Below, piece by piece: positions 46,605-55,172 of a stretch of 64,000 nt of DNA. A model generated the notes under the pieces. The model did no database searches, was not told where the DNA came from, and saw nothing but the letters and a program-made list of their open reading frames with translations. Positions within the stretch are counted from its first letter, which is position 1; every line of letters begins with the position of its first letter. A program made the position numbers and the translations under genes. Source of the DNA: Beggiatoa leptomitoformis (GTDB taxonomy: Bacteria > Pseudomonadota > Gammaproteobacteria > Beggiatoales > Beggiatoaceae); contig NZ_CP012373.2 of assembly GCF_001305575.3 (NCBI RefSeq), positions 248,001 through 312,000 of the forward strand. Direction: 5' to 3'.

Positions 46605-48053
46605 TTACAGTTTGATGCAGACGTTTTTCAATTCGCTGTAAAATTCTAATGAATGCACGCCACCTTCACGCCCAATACCTGAGTTTTTCATGCCACCAAA
46701 AGGGGTGCGTAAATCGCGTAAAAACCATGTATTCACCCATAAAATGCCCGCTTCCATTGCTGCGGCAACGGTATGCGCCCGTTGTAATTGGCTTGTCCAA
46801 ACCGTTGCGGACAATCCGTATTGGGTATCATTTGCTAATTCAATGGCTTCTGCTTCAGTATCAAATGGAGTAACTGTAATCACAGGGCCAAAAATTTCTT
46901 CTTTTTGCGCTTTGCAATGACGGTCTAAACCCGTGATAACCGTTGGTTCTAAAAACGCGCCTTTTGTAAATTTTGCGGGTAAATCCGCAGGACGTTTGCC
47001 CCCACAATGAATCGTTGCGCCATCGGCTTTTGCAGAGTCGATGTAACTCATCACGCGTTCCCAATGACCTTGTGAAATGAGCGAGCCTAAAGTTGTTTGG
47101 GGGTTTAAAGGGTCACCAACTTTGACGGTTTCCGTTGCACGCTTTACTAAACCAGCAACAACTTTGTCAAAAATTGACCGTTCGGCATACACCCGTGAGC
47201 CGCACAAACAGACTTGTCCTTGATTGGCAAAGGATGAGCGCATGGTTGTATTTAAGGCTTCTTCTAAATCTGCATCGGCAAAAATGAGGTTGGGATTTTT
47301 CCCGCCCAGTTCGAAGGAGAGTTTTTTTAGACTATCGGCCGCTTTACGCATAATCGCTTTGCCTGTCGTGGTTTCTCCTGTAAAGGTAATCGCTCGCACG
47401 TCGGGATGTTCGCTTAATGCTTCGCCTGCGGAGTCTTTACCAAAACCTTGCACGACGTTGTAAACACCAGCAGGAATACCGACAGCGTTGCAAACCTCAC
47501 CCAATAAACTGGCGGTTGCGGGGGTTTCTTCTGAGGGTTTAACCACAACACAATTACCTGCGGCTAAAGCAGGCGCAACTTTCCATGTCATGAGTAATAA
47601 AGGGAAATTCCAAGGAGAAATCACTCCAATCACGCCAACAGGGACACGTAGCGCGTAATTTAATGCGCCTTCCATTTCGTAACATTCGGTTGCAACATAT
47701 TTAAAATGTTCTGCAAATTGCTCGAAATTCGCAGAACCGCGCGGGATATCGATATGTGAGGCGAGGCTAATCGGTTTTCCTGTATCGGCAATTTCTGCTT
47801 GAATAAAGTCATCTGCACGGGCGCGAATGCCTTCTGCGAGTTTGAGCAATAAGGCACTACGCTTGGCTTGTGGCATTTTGCCCCATGTTTTAAAGGCTTG
47901 TTTTGCCGCTTGTACGGCTAAGTCGACTTCTTTTGCACCGCCTTCGCATACTTGGGCAATGACTTCGCCTGTTGCAGGGTTAATATCAGGAAAAGTTTTT
48001 CCATTGGTCGAGCTGATAAACTCGCCATTAATAAAATGTTTGATTTCTTTCAT
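46605..48053 (-). CDS. dmpC: 2-hydroxymuconic semialdehyde dehydrogenase
   Basis: A 482-residue aldehyde dehydrogenase. It has VISPWNFPLLLMTWK, TFTGETTTGK (NAD site), FELGGKNPNLIFAD (catalytic Glu) and GQVCLCGSRVY (catalytic Cys), and EIFGPVITVTPF. It oxidises the ring-cleavage product to 2-hydroxymuconate, the entry to the 4-oxalocrotonate branch. ATG 48053 is chosen because GGAAGGA lies 9 bases before it; an upstream in-frame start would overlap the preceding gene. Confidence 0.94.
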   Translation of the reverse strand: MKEIKHFINGEFISSTNGKTFPDINPATGEVIAQVCEGGAKEVDLAVQAAKQAFKTWGKMPQAKRSALLLKLAEGIRARADDFIQAEIADTGKPISLASHIDIPRGSANFEQFAEHFKYVATECYEMEGALNYALRVPVGVIGVISPWNFPLLLMTWKVAPALAAGNCVVVKPSEETPATASLLGEVCNAVGIPAGVYNVVQGFGKDSAGEALSEHPDVRAITFTGETTTGKAIMRKAADSLKKLSFELGGKNPNLIFADADLEEALNTTMRSSFANQGQVCLCGSRVYAERSIFDKVVAGLVKRATETVKVGDPLNPQTTLGSLISQGHWERVMSYIDSAKADGATIHCGGKRPADLPAKFTKGAFLEPTVITGLDRHCKAQKEEIFGPVITVTPFDTEAEAIELANDTQYGLSATVWTSQLQRAHTVAAAMEAGILWVNTWFLRDLRTPFGGMKNSGIGREGGVHSLEFYSELKNVCIKL

Positions 48054-48067
48054 TATTATTCCTTCCG

Positions 48068-48490
48068 TTAGTGAAGTGCGTCTAATCCTGCTTGTGCGCA
48101 TAAAACATCTTGTTCTTCTGACGCGCCTGAAACGCCAATCCCGCCGACGATTTGTCCTTGATAGTCAATCGGTAATCCACCCGCAAACACGACTAAACGT
48201 GGGCGTAAAATAATGCCTTCGCGAAATCCGAGTGGGGCTTGTTGTAGAATTTCGTTCCAGTTAGCCGTTGGAAATCCAAAACTAACCGCGCTGTAGGCTT
48301 TATCGATGGCGATGTCGATGGAGTGAATAAACGCATTGGGCATCCGTAAAAAGGCCAGTAAGTGCCCGCCGTTATCGACCACTGCAACATTAATCCGTAC
48401 TTGTAATGTTTCAGCTTTCGCAACGGCGGCTTGTACAGCGAGATTCGCACTTGTCCAGTCAAGCGTGGCTTGTTGAATCACAGCCGTCAT
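48068..48490 (-). CDS. GlcG/HbpS-like protein (DUF336)
   Basis: A 140-residue protein with the DUF336 blocks VAVVDNGGHLLAFLRM, IDIAIDKAYSAVSF, and GGLPIDYQGQIVGGIGVSGAS. Members bind heme or small ligands and occur in several aromatic-degradation operons, where their role is unclear. It starts two bases after the dmpB stop and ends 14 bases before dmpC, in the middle of the operon, so it probably takes part in handling catechol or protecting the dioxygenase. Confidence 0.85.
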   Translation of the reverse strand: MTAVIQQATLDWTSANLAVQAAVAKAETLQVRINVAVVDNGGHLLAFLRMPNAFIHSIDIAIDKAYSAVSFGFPTANWNEILQQAPLGFREGIILRPRLVVFAGGLPIDYQGQIVGGIGVSGASEEQDVLCAQAGLDALH

Positions 48491-48492
48491 AA

Positions 48493-49413
48493 CTAGGTCA
48501 CCACACCTAAAAAGCGTTCGTTTAAGGCTTTTTCGTAGTAAAAAATGGCTTTACCGAGTTCGCTTTCATCCCAAATACGTACAGGATTATCAGGGTAGTA
48601 GGTGTAACCGCCTGCAAAGACTTCGTTGCGATTGCCTGATGGGTCAAAGAAATAAATGGTTTGTCCGCGTGTAATACCGTGACGGGTGGGGCCTATGTCT
48701 AAGGAAATGTTGTAGCGGGAAATAATATCGGCAGCGTGTCCAACATCGTGCCAAGATTCTAAATAGAAAGAAACATGATGTAATTTATCAGGTTCTGGGT
48801 GTTTGACGAAGGCAATATCGTGGGCTTTGGTGGAGCAGGTGAGCCAAATGGCCAATAAACCATCGGGCAACTCAACTTTTTCTGTTAAGTTAAAGTCCAG
48901 AACATTAACAAAGAAATCTAGGACTTTATCAATATGTGGTCCATAGAGTAAGGTGTGGTCAAAACGTTGGGTACGCATTCCGCGTGGTGGTTCTAACCAT
49001 ATATTAGGATTTTGAATTTGTGGACCAGCGGTAGAAATTGCCATTTCGGCATAGAGTTCAATGCGATGTCCTGAGGGAATGATAAAGCTTATGCGTCTGC
49101 CCACATGGGGCTGTTCGCCAGCAGGGATGTCGCTATAAGTCATACCATAGTCGATAATTCGTTGCGCGAAACGGTCTAAATCGCTATCGCTAGCAACTTT
49201 AAACGCCATCATATCGATGCCTGCTTTGTCTGCCTCGCGCAAAATAATACTGTGATGGTCAAATTCGTCAGCAACTTTTAAATAGATACGACCATCCGCT
49301 TCCCGCGAAACTTCTTCTAATCCAAGCAGGTTGCAGTAGTGGTGCAAAGATTCTTGCATGTCCAAGACGCGTAATTGGACAAAACCCGGACGTAAAACAC
49401 CGTTCATTGCCAT
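48493..49413 (-). CDS. dmpB: Catechol 2,3-dioxygenase
   Basis: A 306-residue extradiol dioxygenase with two vicinal-oxygen-chelate halves. The iron ligands are visible as His in FDHTLLYG, His in LHHVSFYLES, and Glu in NRNEVFAGGY. It cleaves catechol next to the hydroxyls to 2-hydroxymuconic semialdehyde. It is preceded by the ferredoxin dmpQ, which keeps the iron reduced, with a 100-base gap between them. Confidence 0.95.
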   Translation of the reverse strand: MAMNGVLRPGFVQLRVLDMQESLHHYCNLLGLEEVSREADGRIYLKVADEFDHHSIILREADKAGIDMMAFKVASDSDLDRFAQRIIDYGMTYSDIPAGEQPHVGRRISFIIPSGHRIELYAEMAISTAGPQIQNPNIWLEPPRGMRTQRFDHTLLYGPHIDKVLDFFVNVLDFNLTEKVELPDGLLAIWLTCSTKAHDIAFVKHPEPDKLHHVSFYLESWHDVGHAADIISRYNISLDIGPTRHGITRGQTIYFFDPSGNRNEVFAGGYTYYPDNPVRIWDESELGKAIFYYEKALNERFLGVVT

Positions 49414-49513
49414 GCTATGTATCCTCCAGTCATTACTTGATGATGATTTAAATTGTTTTTAACCGTTTCTAATAAAAATCCGTTGGTTAAAATTTTTTAT
49501 GGGTGTTGGGTAC

Positions 49514-49813
49514 TTAACTAAATTGTTTTTTCAGCTTGCCGACAACGCTAATATCTAAGGCACTGTCTGCATATAAACGGCAGGCCAGCGCGTAGCCGTT
49601 TTTTTGTTCTAACTCGCTAACATGTTCTCGACTCATGGTCTGTGTGTGGTAATGCCCTGCATTTACGTGGACTTTGCAAATTCCACAACCGCCCCCGCGA
49701 CAACCAATAGGGATACCTTTACGTCCTAACCCCTCCATTGCTTGTAAAATGGTTTTATGTGCTTGGCAGGGAAATTGTTCTGCATTGTTTTTAATGAAAA
49801 TAGTGTGTGTCAT
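49514..49813 (-). CDS. dmpQ: Plant-type [2Fe-2S] ferredoxin reactivating the dioxygenase
   Basis: A 99-residue ferredoxin with the cluster cysteines in CRGGGCGICKVHV and a later CRL (ALACRLYA). XylT/DmpQ proteins reduce oxidised iron in catechol 2,3-dioxygenase and so rescue it from inactivation by substituted catechols. It lies between dmpP and dmpB, 9 bases after the dmpP stop, as in Pseudomonas. Confidence 0.9.
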   Translation of the reverse strand: MTHTIFIKNNAEQFPCQAHKTILQAMEGLGRKGIPIGCRGGGCGICKVHVNAGHYHTQTMSREHVSELEQKNGYALACRLYADSALDISVVGKLKKQFS

Positions 49814-49822
49814 GACGATTCC

Positions 49823-50884
49823 TTATATGCTTTTAAACAAGGGACTGCGTTTGTCCGCTTGTTGCGTGTCGGCATAGTTGAAAAAACGCTCCATGAAAAT
49901 ATCTTTTTCAAATAAACGTCCTTGCATTAAGGTGGTAATACAGGCATCTATCATGGCGGGCGGGCCACAAAGATACGCAGTCATACCTGTAAAGCGACCG
50001 TTAAAATGTGCATGAGCTGCTTCGTGGGCAAAACCATGCAAACCTGTCCATGTTTGGTCTTCATTAGCATGGGAAAGTGTGGGAATATAGGTGAAGTTTT
50101 GATATTTACTGGCTAATTCTCTAAATAAGTCAGCGTAATACAGTTCTTCAACTTGTCTTGCCCCCTGCACAAGGGTGATTGGATGGGTTTCGCCTTGTTC
50201 CAATAAACTTAAAATCATGGATTTAGGGCTGGATAATCCTGAACCGCCTGCAATAAACAATAGTGGTTTAGCCCGTGAGCGACGTACAAAAAACCGTCCG
50301 TAAGGTGCAGATAGTCTTAAGCTATCGCCAACTTTTAGCTGTTGATGTAGATAAGTCGTTGCTTTGCCATCTGGGATTAAAGACACATTTAATTCAATGT
50401 CTTGCGTTAAACTGGGCGAATTCGCCAGCGAAAATGCGCGTGCTTGGCTGAGATGAGGTAAATACAGGTTGACGTATTGCCCTGCTTGAAAAACCAGTGG
50501 TTGATTGAGGTGTAGAAAAATACCTTTAATTCTTGGGGTTAAATCGGTAATGCGGGTGACTGTACCGATAAAATCGGCAACGGGTAAATTTTCTGCATCA
50601 GGTTCTTCGTCGATATCGGCTTCAATGACTAAATCGGATTCAGGACGTGCGCAACACGCTAAACATTTGTTATCTGCACGTTCAAAATCCATCAGGGCAA
50701 AACTGGAGGCATCGCCATGGTCGACTACGCCATCTAATACTTTGATTTTACAAGTAGAGCAGATGCCATGCCCGCAAGCATAAGGCAACCACACCCCCGC
50801 CCGTAAACAAGCGTCTAAAATGGTTTGTCCGTCATCAGCGGTTATCGTTTCGCCGAGAGGTTCAATCGTGATTTGATAAGACAT
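49823..50884 (-). CDS. dmpP: Phenol hydroxylase reductase component (P5)
   Basis: A 353-residue reductase. The N-terminal [2Fe-2S] domain has CGHGICSTCK and CLACCARPE; the FAD domain has RAFSLANSPS; the NADH domain has LLFIAGGSGLSSPKSM and the C-terminal CGPPAMIDA and FFNYAD. It passes electrons from NADH to the di-iron oxygenase. It begins 12 bases after dmpO. Confidence 0.95.
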   Translation of the reverse strand: MSYQITIEPLGETITADDGQTILDACLRAGVWLPYACGHGICSTCKIKVLDGVVDHGDASSFALMDFERADNKCLACCARPESDLVIEADIDEEPDAENLPVADFIGTVTRITDLTPRIKGIFLHLNQPLVFQAGQYVNLYLPHLSQARAFSLANSPSLTQDIELNVSLIPDGKATTYLHQQLKVGDSLRLSAPYGRFFVRRSRAKPLLFIAGGSGLSSPKSMILSLLEQGETHPITLVQGARQVEELYYADLFRELASKYQNFTYIPTLSHANEDQTWTGLHGFAHEAAHAHFNGRFTGMTAYLCGPPAMIDACITTLMQGRLFEKDIFMERFFNYADTQQADKRSPLFKSI

Positions 50885-50896
50885 ACTGTGAACCCT

Positions 50897-51259
50897 TTAG
50901 CTACCGCTACCGTTTAAACCTTGTAATGCTGGTGTGCGTAAACGTAAACTAGATTTATGGTGTAAGCCATTTTCTAATAAGGATTTATTCCAACTTGGAA
51001 TGAACGGTTTACCATCATGTAGCCATTCAGTTTTATCCCATTGAATTTGTGAAAAATCAGGGTGGCTTTGTATGGCAGTTGGTAGGACGTTGTTAATAAC
51101 TTCTTGAAAGCTGACTTGTGGCGAGAGCAAGAAGGCGAAGGGCGCGCAAAACATCAAGTGTTGGTCCCAACCGATATAAATAATGTAGTTACCATGATAA
51201 TTGTCGACTTTGTCGCGGACTTCTCCACGATAATCAGGGCTGATAGCAACAACAGGCAT
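50897..51259 (-). CDS. dmpO: Phenol hydroxylase P4 component
   Basis: A 120-residue protein matching the gamma subunit of multicomponent phenol hydroxylase (VAISPDYRGEVRDKVDNYHGN, IYIGWDQHLMFCAPF, LPTAIQSHPDFSQIQW). It forms part of the (alpha-beta-gamma)2 hydroxylase. A gap of about 137 bases to dmpN is longer than other gaps in the upper operon; it contains no gene. Confidence 0.9.
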   Translation of the reverse strand: MPVVAISPDYRGEVRDKVDNYHGNYIIYIGWDQHLMFCAPFAFLLSPQVSFQEVINNVLPTAIQSHPDFSQIQWDKTEWLHDGKPFIPSWNKSLLENGLHHKSSLRLRTPALQGLNGSGS

Positions 51260-51396
51260 AAGTGTCTCCTTGGGGCTTAAGATTGAGACAACCCCCCTTT
51301 CTCTGCAAATTTCTGCAAAACCGTGGGCAATAAGCGGGCTGTCTAACCGAATTAGATTTTTTAGTTAATTGAAATAAATGGATTTACTGGATTAGC

Positions 51397-52917
51397 TTAT
51401 TTCTTTTCGCGTTGCCATTGTTCCCAGCGCGCTTGGTCGGGTGAGCCGATATAATCCAAATTATCGACCCCGTTATTCAGGTGGTAATACTGCAAAACTT
51501 CTTCTAATGTGCCACCGCCACAATTGCCTTGATAAATCTGGTTTACAGGCAACCATGCTTGCACGTATTTTTCAGGTTCATTGCAGAAAATATCGTGGCA
51601 ACCATCGGAACAGAAATGATAATGCTCACCGTTGTACTCGGCTGTGCGGTAGCAGGTTTGTGTCGGGTCGTCGGGTTCGGTGAATACCATTGGAATTTGA
51701 CAAATTTGACAAAGTTGCGGCAATACTTTGTTATAAAAGCGATTACCTTGTTCTTGTAATTGTTGCCAATGTTCGTAACGTGGGCGATAGTAGCGGTCGA
51801 AACTATCGGGATATTTTTCGGCAAGCCATGCCATTTCATCAGGGTTAGGCATCCATGTATGAAAAGCCGCCGCTGCACCATAGTTGTAAAAAGTTGACCA
51901 TGCGATATGACTTAAATGGTCTTTTTCTTTAACAGAGACTTCCCAATATTTCGGCATCCGTATGCCGTAGCGAGCGAGGTCTTTAAACAAAGCACCACCC
52001 GCATCTTCAAAATACACTTCCCATGCTTCTTTCCAACTCATTACCCGTTTAGGTAGCATGTAATCCATCATCATGGCGACCAGTGTCAGCAGGCGATAAC
52101 CCCGCCAGAACCATTTATCAATCCAGCCCTGTACAATGGGTACATTGTCTTCATGTTGTTCAAGTAAAAATTTAATAACTTCAAGCCCTAATGTCATGTG
52201 GCGGGCTTCATCCGATTGGGCAGAAAAGCCGAATGTAACGGTTGCCATATCACCATTAAATGCTGCACCTGACATAAACGGCACAAACAGCAGGTTGGTT
52301 AAAACGTATTCAAAAGAGAAAGAAATTGCGGTGACAAATTCAAATGGCCCTGCGGAGCGCGCATCTTCAAAATAAGATTTAGGAACAGAGAGATACCACA
52401 CACGGTCATACATGTGACTCCAATCGTTTAAGCCATCAAAATATTTATTGTAATGGCTCATGGCATGGACTTGGGTTTGCAAATGTCTTAATTCATCAAT
52501 AGCTTGCATTTGACAAGCCACTCGCGCCCCAACCCCGCGAAAATGCCGACCAACAGAGAGAAAGCCTTGTGCGGCTTGATATTCAGAGGGGGATATACCC
52601 GTTAAAAAGAGTTTTACCGCATTGACATAACGCGCATCGCTGATGTTCAGTTGCCCATTGTTTTGCGCAAATGCGTCGAGAATTGCATATAAACGCCGTT
52701 CTTTTTCTGCTTGATATTTCCAATAAGCATCCATGGTTAGACGGAATGGGTCTTCCCAATTGTCCCAGTTAGTGATTTTGATACCTTCAAACGTATCTTG
52801 TGGAAAGACTTTATCCATGGGCTGATAGGTTGTTTCCCAACCTAAATCACGGGTAAGTAGATGATATTTACTTTTGAAATTCAGTTTTTTCGCAGGTTTT
52901 ACTTGGGCTTGTGCCAT
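51397..52917 (-). CDS. dmpN: Phenol hydroxylase large (alpha) oxygenase subunit (P3)
   Basis: A 506-residue di-iron monooxygenase. The first iron-binding pair lies in AIDELRHLQTQ (E-x-x-H), the second in SDEARHMTLG (DExRH). The C-terminal part has a YHS-type cysteine region (CQICQIP, FCSDGCHDIFC). It hydroxylates phenol to catechol. ATG 52917 is preferred to a GTG three bases upstream because AAGGAG precedes it. Length is normal. Confidence 0.96.
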   Translation of the reverse strand: MAQAQVKPAKKLNFKSKYHLLTRDLGWETTYQPMDKVFPQDTFEGIKITNWDNWEDPFRLTMDAYWKYQAEKERRLYAILDAFAQNNGQLNISDARYVNAVKLFLTGISPSEYQAAQGFLSVGRHFRGVGARVACQMQAIDELRHLQTQVHAMSHYNKYFDGLNDWSHMYDRVWYLSVPKSYFEDARSAGPFEFVTAISFSFEYVLTNLLFVPFMSGAAFNGDMATVTFGFSAQSDEARHMTLGLEVIKFLLEQHEDNVPIVQGWIDKWFWRGYRLLTLVAMMMDYMLPKRVMSWKEAWEVYFEDAGGALFKDLARYGIRMPKYWEVSVKEKDHLSHIAWSTFYNYGAAAAFHTWMPNPDEMAWLAEKYPDSFDRYYRPRYEHWQQLQEQGNRFYNKVLPQLCQICQIPMVFTEPDDPTQTCYRTAEYNGEHYHFCSDGCHDIFCNEPEKYVQAWLPVNQIYQGNCGGGTLEEVLQYYHLNNGVDNLDYIGSPDQARWEQWQREKK

Positions 52918-52984
52918 CACAAACTCCTTAGAAATTAATCTTTATCAATAGTTGGTTAGAGAGGCAATATGAAGAATGGCGCAC

Positions 52985-54325
52985 TTACATTCGCCATTCC
53001 AAAATAAAGGCATCATCGCCTTCATCTAAGTTCCCACCGATGGTAATCAGGTGTAAATGAATCGCTTGTAAATTCCATTCTTTACCCATTTTCTCGCTCA
53101 CGGTTTGCCGACGCACAGCCAAACGGTTTGCCGCTTCGATTCTGACCATTGCAGGAAAATATTGAACTACTGCATGTGGATTATCTATTTCAATGGCTTG
53201 GACAATCGAACGGGATTCATCATTGAGTTGTAACACAATGTAAACTTTGGACGCATTATGGTTAATCGTTTGAATAAAAGGCGTTTCAGCCGTTGTTGTG
53301 TGTGCTGTTGGATTGTGTTGCGTTGTTTGGACGTTTAAACCCGCTTTATTTGCGCGAGCGAGGAGGGTTTGCTGGCATTCTTCTAGTGCAGCATCTGCTT
53401 TATTACCTAAAGCATGAATTGCTAAAGGTTTAACTGCGGTCAAGCCACGTGCTAGCCAGTTAGCTAACCATTTTTCCAATAAGGCTTTATTTTCAGCCGA
53501 TTCTCCCGCTGCGGTTTTCAACATCATGTCGACCCATGCGGTATTCTCTTCATACCACTCCGTCATAAATTCGGTGAGCATGGCAAGTACAGCACCACCG
53601 CCATTTTGAGCAATATCAGTCTCAAAATGTTTGTATAACAGAGGATGGATTAATCCATCTAAAACAAAATTTTGCACTAACAGCAATTCGAACCAATCGG
53701 TTAAAACGAAGCTATCTTCAATATAATGGCGAACTTCCTGCCAAATGGGGGTTTTTAACCAAATGGTTTTGGCATTTTCTAAAGATTCCCCTGTATTTCC
53801 ATCAAGTAATAAACCAATGCGGGAAATATACTGCGCCATGCCAAATCTATCCATTGCTTGGAAAATACTGGCTTGCATAGTGACAGTGCCAAAACAATAA
53901 GAACTGATAAAACAGTTATTCATGTTTGCTCCCCACTCCAAATGACGCAGGGGCAAAATTAATTCGCGGATTTTTTGTTCTAAGGTGGGTGGCAGCGTAT
54001 TAAGTAACTGGCGTTTTTCAACAAATTCAAAATTTTTTTCGGCGGTATCTTGCATACTCGCCCGTGTTAAAACATAAGTGCCGTAATAGAATTGACGTGG
54101 GTCTTTAAAATCGTACCAATCCCGCATCACAATAGCAGTATGTTTTTTATCGTTTAATTGATGAGTTGTTGACCACAGCGGGCGATAGTGAAAATTGGTT
54201 GTTGCCTGCACGTCATAACTGGCTTCTTGATAACGTGAGGCAGGTTTATCGCCAAAACGTCGCACAATATGGTCAAACGTATTACGTTGTGGGGTGAGCG
54301 TATTTGTTCGAATATCAATCTGCAT
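52985..54325 (-). CDS. dmpLM: Fused phenol hydroxylase beta subunit (P1) and effector protein (P2)
   Basis: A single 446-residue frame. Residues 1-330 are DmpL (TLTPQRNTFDHIVRRFGDKPA, NFHYRPLW, RQFYYGTYV, GANMNNCFISSY, LLLDGNTGE, EDSFVLTDWFELL). A Thr/His/Asn-rich linker of about 28 residues follows (331-358), then residues 359-446 are DmpM, the effector protein (KVYIVLQLNDESRSIVQAIE, DNPHAVVQYFPAMVRIEA, HLHLITIGGNLDEGDDAF). In Pseudomonas these are separate genes. The join is in frame with no stop, and no separate dmpM lies in the operon, so the fusion replaces it. ATG 54325 follows a GGAGGA site. dmpN follows after 68 bases. Confidence 0.9.
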   Translation of the reverse strand: MQIDIRTNTLTPQRNTFDHIVRRFGDKPASRYQEASYDVQATTNFHYRPLWSTTHQLNDKKHTAIVMRDWYDFKDPRQFYYGTYVLTRASMQDTAEKNFEFVEKRQLLNTLPPTLEQKIRELILPLRHLEWGANMNNCFISSYCFGTVTMQASIFQAMDRFGMAQYISRIGLLLDGNTGESLENAKTIWLKTPIWQEVRHYIEDSFVLTDWFELLLVQNFVLDGLIHPLLYKHFETDIAQNGGGAVLAMLTEFMTEWYEENTAWVDMMLKTAAGESAENKALLEKWLANWLARGLTAVKPLAIHALGNKADAALEECQQTLLARANKAGLNVQTTQHNPTAHTTTAETPFIQTINHNASKVYIVLQLNDESRSIVQAIEIDNPHAVVQYFPAMVRIEAANRLAVRRQTVSEKMGKEWNLQAIHLHLITIGGNLDEGDDAFILEWRM

Positions 54326-54422
54326 GACAAAACATCCTCCAGAACTCAACTTTTTATTATTGGATTAAAAAAGGCTGGAAACCCACGCATCACGTGGATT
54401 CCAAGCTGAAGAGAGGGATAGG

Positions 54423-54665
54423 CTAATGCTCGCTGTCCCCGTGTTGACTGTAACGCCATTTCAAACGGTCTAAATCTACTTGTGAAGCCTGCTCATCTGT
54501 CATAAAAACAATAGCTTGCTGTTCACAAAATTGTCTAAACTGGATAAAAGGGAGAATTAACTCGACGTACACGTCAGGGTCACCAATAGCGAAATCGAAT
54601 TCGACAAAACGCTCGGCTTTTGTCCCTGTAACCCGCACATAGCGCGTTATTGCGGTTTCTAACAT
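54423..54665 (-). CDS. dmpK: Phenol hydroxylase assembly protein (P0)
   Basis: An 80-residue protein matching DmpK (RYVRVTGTKAERFVEFDF, DPDVYVELILPFIQFRQFCEQQ, DRLKWRYSQHGD). In Pseudomonas it helps assemble the iron-containing hydroxylase and inhibits the enzyme when in excess. It is the first gene of the operon. The sigma54 promoter candidate lies 72 bases upstream, and a GGAGAG ribosome site precedes ATG 54665. Confidence 0.9.
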   Translation of the reverse strand: MLETAITRYVRVTGTKAERFVEFDFAIGDPDVYVELILPFIQFRQFCEQQAIVFMTDEQASQVDLDRLKWRYSQHGDSEH

Positions 54666-54736
54666 GGTTGATTCTCTCCTTTGGGTACTATTTTTCGTGA
54701 CGATGACCGAAAAATTTTTTTATTGTTTTCCCTTAT

Positions 54737-54752
54737 AGCACGGAGAATGCCA
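54737..54752 (-). promoter_or_regulatory. Candidate sigma54 promoter of the phenol operon
   Basis: On the minus strand the sequence is TGGCATTCTCCGTGCT: the -24 GG and -12 GC are exactly 10 bases apart, the spacing required for sigma54 promoters. It sits 72 bases before dmpK, and the divergent gene encodes a sigma54-dependent activator, so the match has biological support. Confidence 0.8.
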
Positions 54753-55172
54753 TCCAATATTTTTAATATAAATCAATTCATTAAATAACAATTAGAGAAT
54801 ATTAGGAATTGATGAAATGCTTAAAAAAACCATTAACAGGGAAGTAAAGAAAAAAAAGGGCTGAATTAATCTTTTTAGAATCAGATGATAAAAACTTTTT
54901 TTATCAAATGGTGAAAGGGAAAAAAGCAATTGATGATTTGGTTAAAAAAACTATTCCGTGAGATTATATTTTTTCATCTTAAAGGTGTTTATTAGGCAAA
55001 ATGGTTTGAATGGCTTACCATCTCCAATTTAGCCGTGTACAGTGATAAAGTAATTAACATAATAAAAGTAGGCTTAATGCTCGCCAGTCCCCCATAAAAA
55101 ATGTAGTAATTTCAAAAAAATAAATACTGCATTTTATTTTTAATCACCATTAATTTTGTTAAGGAGGAAAAA
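54753..55172. promoter_or_regulatory. Regulatory region with candidate activator sites
   Basis: About 420 bases between the sigma54 promoter and dmpR. Two imperfect palindromes at 54899-54916 (TTATCAAATGGTGAAA) and 54928-54945 (AATTGATGATTTGGTTAA) lie 150-205 bases upstream of the promoter, where DmpR-type proteins bind their inverted repeats. Their match to the known TTGATC-type half-sites is partial. The dmpR ribosome site is AAGGAGG at 55160-55166. Confidence 0.4.

Noticed and set aside
54840-54960. A small gene between the sigma54 promoter and dmpR
   Set aside because: The ATG-initiated frame ends after 15 codons and the region fits activator binding better.
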